Of a stretch of 64,000 nt of DNA, positions 14,101 to 23,592 are shown in pieces. The stretch is from Apostichopus japonicus (taxonomy: Eukaryota > Echinodermata > Holothuroidea > Aspidochirotida > Stichopodidae): NCBI RefSeq assembly GCF_037975245.1, contig NC_092568.1:28797501-28861500 (forward strand), read 5' to 3'. Numbering within the stretch: the first letter of the stretch is position 1; each line of letters begins with the position of its first letter. Under the pieces are notes generated by a model. The model ran no database searches, had not been told where the DNA came from, and saw only the letters and a list, made by a program, of their open reading frames with translations. Made by a program: the position numbers and the translations under genes.

Positions 14101-17100
14101 TATGTCTACGATTTAAGACTGTTCCTACGAATCCAGTGATAATTTGATACTTGCAACACCTATGTGTCATTTTCTACTTGACACATATATGTTTAATGTA
14201 AAAGTCAGATGGCCTGGCCTGATGTTTTGATTCCAGCAGGATCTTCATCATAGGCTGACTGAACAGTTTTGTTTTCCTCTGACGAAGATCCTGCTAGGAT
14301 CGAAATGTCAGGCCCCTATAACTTGTAGATACTTACCTACACAGGCTTTTTGCAGTAGATAACCAGTTTAGTAACAGTTTTTTCTCTCTGTGACATATAA
14401 GTTAGGTGCATGTATGATTTGTATGCCTGTAGAATGTTTTGCATGTCAGATTTTTCATAGTGTGTTTAAAAATGCTGTCAGTTGGGATAGTTTTGTGAAA
14501 GTACAAAACTCATACAGAAAACCAGATATTTAAACATAACCTCCATGAAGTTACTTGAATAAACATTCTAACATACACGAATAATTTCGATTCTAAATTA
14601 TACCTTTTCTTACCCTTTATGTTTTGGACTTTTTCTTAGCCAAGAGCCTACATTTGAATTGAGTTTAGCAAGTTGATTCTGACGTTTCTATTTTCAGACT
14701 AATATTCCATTCCTGGAGAATGTTTTAAAACATGAGCAGTTTGTAACAGGCAAAGTAGATACCTCATTCATCGATGAAAATCCTGATCTAACTCAGAAAC
14801 TTGTCCCGGGACAGAACAGAGCTCAGAAATTGCTCTATTACTTTGCTAACTTGATGGTCAATGGACCGTCTACACCGCTTGCTACAGGGTTGATGCCAGC
14901 CAATGTGAAGCCCAGTGTTCCACCCCAAAGAGGTATACTGGGATGCCATATGCGTGTGTTTTAAGCCTCTTTTACTGGGGAAGTGTGTATGGGGGAGGGG
15001 ATGGGGGTGGGGGGTTGGAAGAGAGAGATACATGTTATCATATACTATTGTTCACAAGTTTCCATCATGGTTCATTGCGGCAGTTGTTGGTCATTTTTTG
15101 TTTTGTAAATCCAATTTTTTTTTTTTTTTTAGCCAAGGCATAGATAAAGATAGAATGCAATTTGCTCTCTTCTATTCTGTTTTAATATAATGGTATGTAA
15201 AACAAACAGCTTCAGTCATCTTCATATTCCTTGTAAATGGGTATTATGTTAACGAGATCACCCCCCCCCCCCCCCTAAGTCAAATACACACAATTGCAGC
15301 TTTGGACATATCTGTGGTTTTCCCTTGATTGCTTGTAAAATTGATATGACTGAAACAAATGTGAACTCCTTGTCAATGTTTAATCTGATTTGGTGAAGTC
15401 TGTCTTCCACATCATTTTCCCTCCTGTATTTGTTGCAGGACATGAACTACCACAGGGATTCAGAGATGCATACGTCAAGGGTGGTCCGGAGGCATTCGCC
15501 AGAGCTGTCCGCCATCATAAGGGACTCCTTTTGACAGATACCACCTTCCGGGATGCCCACCAGTCGCTCCTAGCAACCAGAGTGAGAACCTTTGACCTTA
15601 AGAACATCTCTCCTTTCGTCAGCCAGAATTTCAACAACCTCTTTAGTGTTGAAAACTGGGGAGGTATGTTGCATTTAACTCAAAGATTGATTTTAAGATT
15701 AGGTCTGCTCTGTTAATAATTTTATTGTTTCAGATTCTTTTTTGTTTTTGTTTTTGTTTTTTGTTCTTTTTTTGCTCTGCCATTTTCAGTTTGTTTTATT
15801 TGTATCTGTGTAACACATGTCACAGTTGTTGTTGTATGTACTGGTTTATATCTGCAATATATATTTTTGTTTTGATATGTGAAAACAAAACCAAAAATTG
15901 TTAGCAAATGAATTTTTATTTGTAAAACTGCCTCAAACATCTTCAAATAGTTTCAAAGGAGGTATAAAATATTTGGCAATTATTTAGAAAGAGTATTACA
16001 TGCAGCTGCTTGGGTGAAGTTGGGTCTGTAGTGTTGGCTGTGTGTCGAAGTGTTTGACTTGAAGTTTTTGACTTAAATTGTCGTACATCGTAAAAGATAT
16101 GTAACAAACGGCTGTGGATGAGAACATTAGTAAACAGTTCAGTTGAAATTCACATCATCTGTTACCATGGTTATTTGATTTCTGGGGCCATTCCCCAAAT
16201 GCTATTGCTAAGATCATATGTTAAAGCTTCTGCAAGCTTTCAAGAGAATTTTTTTTAACATTGTTCGATCAGGTGCCACATTTGATGTAGCGATGCGGTT
16301 CTTACACGAATGTCCTTGGGAGAGGCTGGCAATACTCAGGAAGGAGATACCCAACATACCATTCCAGATGCTGCTGCGCGGGGCCAACGCTGTAGGATAC
16401 ACTAGCTACCCAGATAATGTGGTCTTCAAGTAAGTTTGTATAAGCTATGTACTTAAGATCTTATTAAGAGTCTGAAATGCTATCAAACTGAATAAGAGTG
16501 CATTCTTTTCCCAGTTGAAGTACTTAATGTGAGCATTACTTGCAAGTTTGTACTGTCAAAATATCTGTTAAAAACAACATCTGAATCCAAGTTGTACCCT
16601 TGAGCCGGTCAACCAATCAAAAGTGGAAATACATTCAAGAACATGACAACATGTTTATTTCATTTTTGCCTTCAAAGTAGGCCATTAGTATCTGCCCCTT
16701 TGCAGTGATGTCTTCAGTTTCATTCGTAGTTACTATCACTGTGATATTTGTTCATGTCGATAATGAATATACCTCAAGCTAGAGATCCTGATATTCTCAA
16801 AGATTACCTTGCTCTTAAGAAATATTTAGTTGTGACCTAACAATTGAACAGTAGCCGGAGATTCCAATGTACATTTGTCATTTTCACTCCCATTAGAGTA
16901 GTTCCAGCATCTGACCAGTTATCCAAATTTTGAAGAAGACTAAGACACCTCCTTTTCAGCATCAGCACGGAAGCATGTTGTACATGGTTGTTCAAGGCAG
17001 AAACAAGTTCAAATGCCCAATTCATAACCTAGAATGTTGCCAGACAAATAATGCTATAACGATGAATCAACAGTTAAAAGTTTTCATTTGATATAAGCAC

Positions 17101-20100
17101 CTGCTGTTTTAATTTGTAGGTTCTGTGAACTGGCTCAGAAGACAGGCATGGACGTATTTAGGGTCTTTGATTCGTTGAACTACCTACCCAATCTCTTCCT
17201 GGGCATGGATGCCGCAGGAGAGGCGGGCGGCATCGTAGAGGCCGCCATCTCTTACAGTGGAGATGTCTCTGATCCATCCAAGACTAAGTACACCCTAGGC
17301 TACTATATGGATTTAGCGGATGAACTGGTCAAGGCAGGGACTCATGTTCTCGGAATCAAGGTTAGTTGGACGACATGGTTAACATCTTTCAGGAGGTATC
17401 CAAGGGATATTCAGCATTTGGTATAAAATCATTGTGTGACTGTCATTAGGTGTGTGATCCTTGAATGTAAAGTATCCCTGGAAACCAAACACCTACAAAC
17501 TCTCTCTCTCTCTCTCTGGCTATTATACAAGGAATATCTTGTATAGTAATAATGCTATGTGACTGCCTTTAGGTGTGACCCTTGAATGTAAAGTAAACCT
17601 GAAAACCAAACACCTACAAACTCTCTCTCTCTCTGTGGCTATTATACAAGGAATATCTTGTATAGTAATAATGCTATGTGACTGCCTTTAGGTGTGACCC
17701 TTGAATGTAAAGTATCCCTGGAAACCAAACACCTACAAACTCTCTCTCTCTCTGTGGCTATTATACAAGGAATATCTTGTATAGTAATAATGCTATGTGA
17801 CTGCCTTTAGGTGTGATCCTTGAATGTAAAGTATCCCTGGAAACCAAACACCTACAAACTCTCTCTCTCTCTGTGGCTATTATACAAGGAATATCTTGTA
17901 TAGTAATAATGCTATGTGACTGCCTTTAGGTGTGACCCTTGAATGTAAAGTAAACCTGAAAACCAAACACCTACAAACTCTCTCTCTCTCTGTGGCTATT
18001 ATACAAGGAATATCTTGTATAGTAATAATGCTATGTGACTGCCTTTAGGTGTGACCCTTGAATGTAAAGTAAACCTGAAAACCAAACACCTACAAACTCT
18101 CTCTCTCTCTGTGGCTATTATACAAGGAATATCTTGTATAGTAATAATGCTATGTGACTGCCTTTAGGTGTGATCCTTGAATGTAAAGTATCCCTGGAAA
18201 CCAAACACCTACAAACTCTCTCTCTCTCTGTGGCTATTATACAAGGAATATCTTGTATAGTAATAATGCTATGTGACTGCCTTTAGGTGTGACCCTTGAA
18301 TGTAAAGTAAACCTGAAAACCAAACACCTACAAACTCTCTCTCTCTCTGTGGCTATTATACAAGGAATATCTTGTATAGTAATAATGCTATGTGACTGCC
18401 TTTAGGTGTGACCATTGAATGTAAAGTAAACCTGAAAACCAAACACCTACAAACTCTCTCTCTCTCTCTGTGGCTATGTTACAAGGAATATCTTGTATAG
18501 TAATAATGCTATGTGACTGCCTTTAGGTGTGACCCTTGAATGTAAAGTAAACCTGAAAACCAAACACCTACAAACTCTCTCTCTCTCTGTGGCTATTATA
18601 CAAGGAATATCTTGTATAGTAATAATGCTATGTGACTGCCTTTAGGTGTGATCCTTGAATGTAAAGTATCCCTGGAAACCAAACACCTACAAACTCTCTC
18701 TCTCTCTGTGGCTATTATACAAGGAATATCTTGTATAGTAATAATGCTATGTGACTGCCTTTAGGTGTGACCCTTGAATGTAAAGTAAACCTGAAAACCA
18801 AACACCTACAAACTCTCTCTCTCTCTGTGGCTATTATACAAGGAATATCTTGTATAGTAATAATGCTATGTGACTGCCTTTAGGTGTGACCCTTGAATGT
18901 AAAGTAAACCTGAAAACCAAACACCTACAAACTCTCTCTCTCTCTGTGGCTATTATACAAGGAATATCTTGTATAGTAATAATGCTATGTGACTGCCTTT
19001 AGGTGTGATCCTTGAATGTAAAGTATCCCTGGAAACCAAACACCTACAAACTCTCTCTCTCTCTGTGGCTATTATACAAGGAATATCTTGTATAGTAATA
19101 ATGCTATGTGACTGCCTTTAGGTGTGACCCTTGAATGTAAAGTAAACCTGAAAACCAAACACCTACAAACTCTCTCTCTCTCTGTGGCTATTATACAAGG
19201 AATATCTTGTATAGTAATAATGCTATGTGACTGCCTTTAGGTGTGACCCTTGAATGTAAAGTAAACCTGAAAACCAAACACCTACAAACTCTCTCTCTCT
19301 CTGTGGCTATTATACAAGGAATATCTTGTATAGTAATAATGCTATGTGACTGCCTTTAGGTGTGACCATTGAATGTAAAGTATCCCTGGAAACCAAACAC
19401 CTACAAACTCTCTCTCTCTGTGGCTATTATACAAGGAATATCTTGTATAGTAATAATGCTATGTGACTGCCTTTAGGTGTGACCCTTGAATGTAAAGTAA
19501 ACCTGAAAACCAAACACCTACAAACTCTCTCTCTCTCTGTGGCTATTATACAAGGAATATCTTGTATAGTAATAATGCTATGTGACTGCCTTTAGGTGTG
19601 ACCATTGAATGTAAAGTAAACCTGAAAACCAAACACCTACAAACTCTCTCTCTCTCTGTGGCTATTATACAAGGAATATCTTGTATAGTAATAATGCTAT
19701 GTGACTGCCTTTAGGTGTGACCATTGAATGTAAAGTAAACCTGAAAACCAAACACCTACAAACTCTCTCTCTCTCTCTGTGGCTATTATACAAGGAATAT
19801 CTTGTATAGTAATAATGCTATGTGACTGCCTTTAGGTGTGACCATTGAATGTAAAGTAAACCTGAAAACCAAACACCTACAAACTCTCTCTCTCTCTGTG
19901 GCTATTATACAAGGAATATCTTGTATAGTAATAATGCTATGTGACTGCCTTTAGGTGTGACCCTTGAATGTCAAGTAAACCTGAAAACCAAACACATGGT
20001 CAAGTCTTTCTTTGGCTATCATAAACAGTATTGTAAATACTATATGGCTCTTCCCTCTGAGTAAATGAAAAATACCTGTAAACTTGCTTCCAGCTGACAA

Positions 20101-23100
20101 TTCTTGACTCTTACATCGGTACATACCTCAAATCTCACCTGTTCAAGCCTCCTTTTTTTTAACTTGTCTGATAGGATATGGCTGGATTATTAAAACCTGA
20201 GGCCACCACATTGTTGGTGACTGCACTGAGAGACAAGTACCCGGACCTTCCCATTCATTTACATACTCACGATACCGCTGGGACTGGGGTTGCCAACATG
20301 ATAGCTGCAGCCAGGGCAGGGGTCGATGCAGTGGATGTGGCTGTAGATTCCATGTCGGGGATGACCTCTCAACCTAGTATGGGAGCGGTTGTAGCTGCAC
20401 TAGAAGGCACTGAATATGACACAGGTGAGATTAATCCCTCCTGTAAGTCCCTCTCCCCTCCCCTCACCTCCCCTCGTCATTATTCCTCCCCTCCCCCTCT
20501 CCCTTATTCCTCCCCTCCCCCCTCTCCCTGTTCTACAGCAATGTTTAGTCTTCAGATCTGTCAAGTTTAAGATTGCAAATTCACTTCACGAGAAGATTGA
20601 GTATTTTAAATAACCGTGTACTGTGTGTTGTGTCTTCAAGTGATAGGTAAAACCTTCAATATCTAAAAACATATTGTGACCTTTTGAGCAAATTACCCCA
20701 GGAGGCTGGCAATACCCATATGATCATTTTTAAACATATTTTAACCAGTTGCTGCTAATTAATTGCCTTTGGTAAACTTTCTGTTGATCAATTGCAAAAT
20801 ACTGCTGAAAAATGTGTGGAACAGAAAGCAGTGAACATCTTCAGTAAGTTAGTTCTATTTGTACTAAGTTTACAGAACACAAACTTTACATTTTCTATGT
20901 GTGTCATATTACTGCAAGCCATTAGACATCTAACCAACAGAAAGGAGCTGATTTATACTATATTACAATTTTATTCCCTACATTGCATATGCTGTTGTTG
21001 TTGTTGTACATTAGGCATACCCCTGGAAGAAGTATTCAAATACAGCGCCTACTGGGAGACGGCCAGACAGCTTTACGCACCGTTTGAGTGCACCACCACC
21101 ATGAAGAGCGGAAATGCTGACATCTACAGGAACGAAATCCCAGGAGGGCAGTATACCAATCTGCAGTTCCAATCTTTCAGTCTTGGACTGGGAAGCCAGT
21201 TTGAGGAAGTGAAGAAAGCCTATGTGGAAGCAAATCAACTACTTGGGGATATTATCAAGGTAAGGAGGGTGGAGGCTTTCAGAAAGTGTAGGCGATGGGC
21301 TTTGTAAGCTGTCAAGTACAGAAATGATACGCAGATCACTCCAATGGGGTCATGTGACCTGCGCTTCAGGATTCCTATTCCTAAAGTGAAAAGTTCTGAA
21401 TATCCATAACTTTCATATATAGCTTAAAGAAGGTCACAGTTTGCACAAATGACAACAAACATCTCTGTCCCATCAGGTCAATAGATACCACAGACTAAGA
21501 GTGGTGAAAATGGTGATGAAAAACTGCTTGGATGTTTGTATTTGGTTCCCACAAAGATTAGTGTTTGGAATAGAGCATGCTAAGAGAGCTGGAAGTTGTT
21601 TCACACCTATTATGCATTTTACACAATATGCAACAAAACAGCATTTCCAAAAAGGAAACAGAAATATGTTTGACCATGAGACTAATATGAACTCAATTTG
21701 TTTTTGACAGTTTCAAACAACACAATGTCAATGGTCATATGTTGGAACCAACACAAGCTTTAGATTGAGAAGTTATTTAGTTCCTCAGTAAGGTGGACCT
21801 TATGAGACACATGTGTTCGTGGGTTTACCTGCGAGTTTCGTTGTAACAGTGACGTCCAGTAGTGTGATGAGCGTCCATCCTGTAGATTCGTACCAAAATT
21901 CAGGTCAAATGCCAAAGTTGACATTTACGGCTTCATAATTTCTTTATCTCGCTCATTCAGGTTACTCCTTCCTCCAAAGTCGTCGGTGATCTTGCTCAGT
22001 TCATGGTCCAGAACAAACTGAACGCTCAACAGGTAGAGGAGCGAGCCGATGAATTGTCCTTCCCTAAATCTGTGGTGGAGTTTTTCCAAGGCTTGATCGG
22101 CCAGCCATATGGAGGTTTTCCTGAGCCTCTTAGGAGTAAAGTAAGGCAATAGCATTTCTAGGACAACTTTTGGCTTATTAATAAAGAGAAGAAAACAGGA
22201 GAAGAGATGTGTGACCATGGCTGTTGGACTGTTGTTGATGTATAATATTCCTATTTGTGTCAGTCTTGTTAAATAGGGATGCACCGGGTATCCGGTCCGG
22301 CCGGACTATCCGGCCGGATAGTGAGCAATTATCCGGTTCCGGTTCTTCAAAATCTGGCCTGAATTATTCCTTAAAAAGGTGTTGGTATTAACTTAAGTCA
22401 ATGTAAACTATTTCCAAAAATTGATAAAAACATTCAAAGTAAGGAAAAATTAGGTTTAACATGTTTAATTTAATTTTCTCAATGGTCTGACCCACTGTTT
22501 CTAAAGATCAACCAAAATAATACTCCTTGTTTCATACTTCTACTTCTTATTAATGATTTTCTTTTGTGTAATGGAAAAATCCGGTTCCGGCCGGAGGATT
22601 TCATGTACTATCCGGCAAAATCCGGTTTTGGCCGGATCCAAAAATTTGGATCCGGTGCATCCCTAGTCTTGTAGAACCCTCCTTAGACCTAAAACATTAG
22701 TCCGCACCAGCACTGTCCTTTCCTTTCCTTCAAATGACATTGTTTTCCTCATCCCTCGTAAAGCGGCATATTTGCCTAGTATACTACAAAAATTATACAA
22801 CTATGATGGAGCCAGTCTATTTGCATGTTGAGGTTAAGATTCATATTAATGCATTTTTAAGAGTGTTCTACCAGATTGAAGCAACCTCATGGTAAAATGG
22901 AGAGTTAAGTGTTGCTCTGAAAAGTCCATATTAGTCCAAACTCATTAAAATGCTAATATTCTGTTTCAATGTATCGAATTATAAGGTTTGCATTTCATTG
23001 GTCTCACCTTCTATCAGATAATGTTTTGACATTTCTTTGTAACTAACAGTCACCTCGGTCCGTTTTCCTGATTGTTTCATACTCTTTCCTTGTTCTTAAA

Positions 23101-23533
23101 GGTTGTGAAACAGTTACCTTCCATGGATGGCAGACCAGGTGAAACTCTCCCACCGTTAGATTTTGATGCCCTCAATACCGAGTTGACGGAAAAGCACGGT
23201 ACCTTCATCAGTGACGTTGATGTCATGAGTTCTGCTCTCTATCCTAAAGTATTCGACGACTTTGCTAACTTCAGGAAAGAATACGGCCCTGTGGATTGCT
23301 TACCGACCAGGCTATTTTTAGTCGGTCCAAACATTGCAGAGGAAGCAGTGGTAAATATTCCATTAACTGTCTGACAGTCTTTATTTGGACCCACTTATTC
23401 AAACACGAATTCGTATGAGGCCAATGGTCTATGCAAGAAGGATAAACAGCTCAGCTCAGCTGCTAATGATACTTGCACCACAGTGTGCCATATATATAAA
23501 ACAACTTCTCCTTCACGATCATTTCGTTTAAAG

Positions 23534-23592
<59 letters not shown>

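Noticed and set aside
17433-19995. Regular repeat array that might suggest CRISPR
   Set aside because: The whole 119-bp unit is conserved with no unique spacers, and it sits in an intron of an animal gene. It is a minisatellite.
21011-21238. Minus-strand ORF of 75 residues
   Set aside because: It is the antisense of PC exon 14, which is clearly coding on the + strand.
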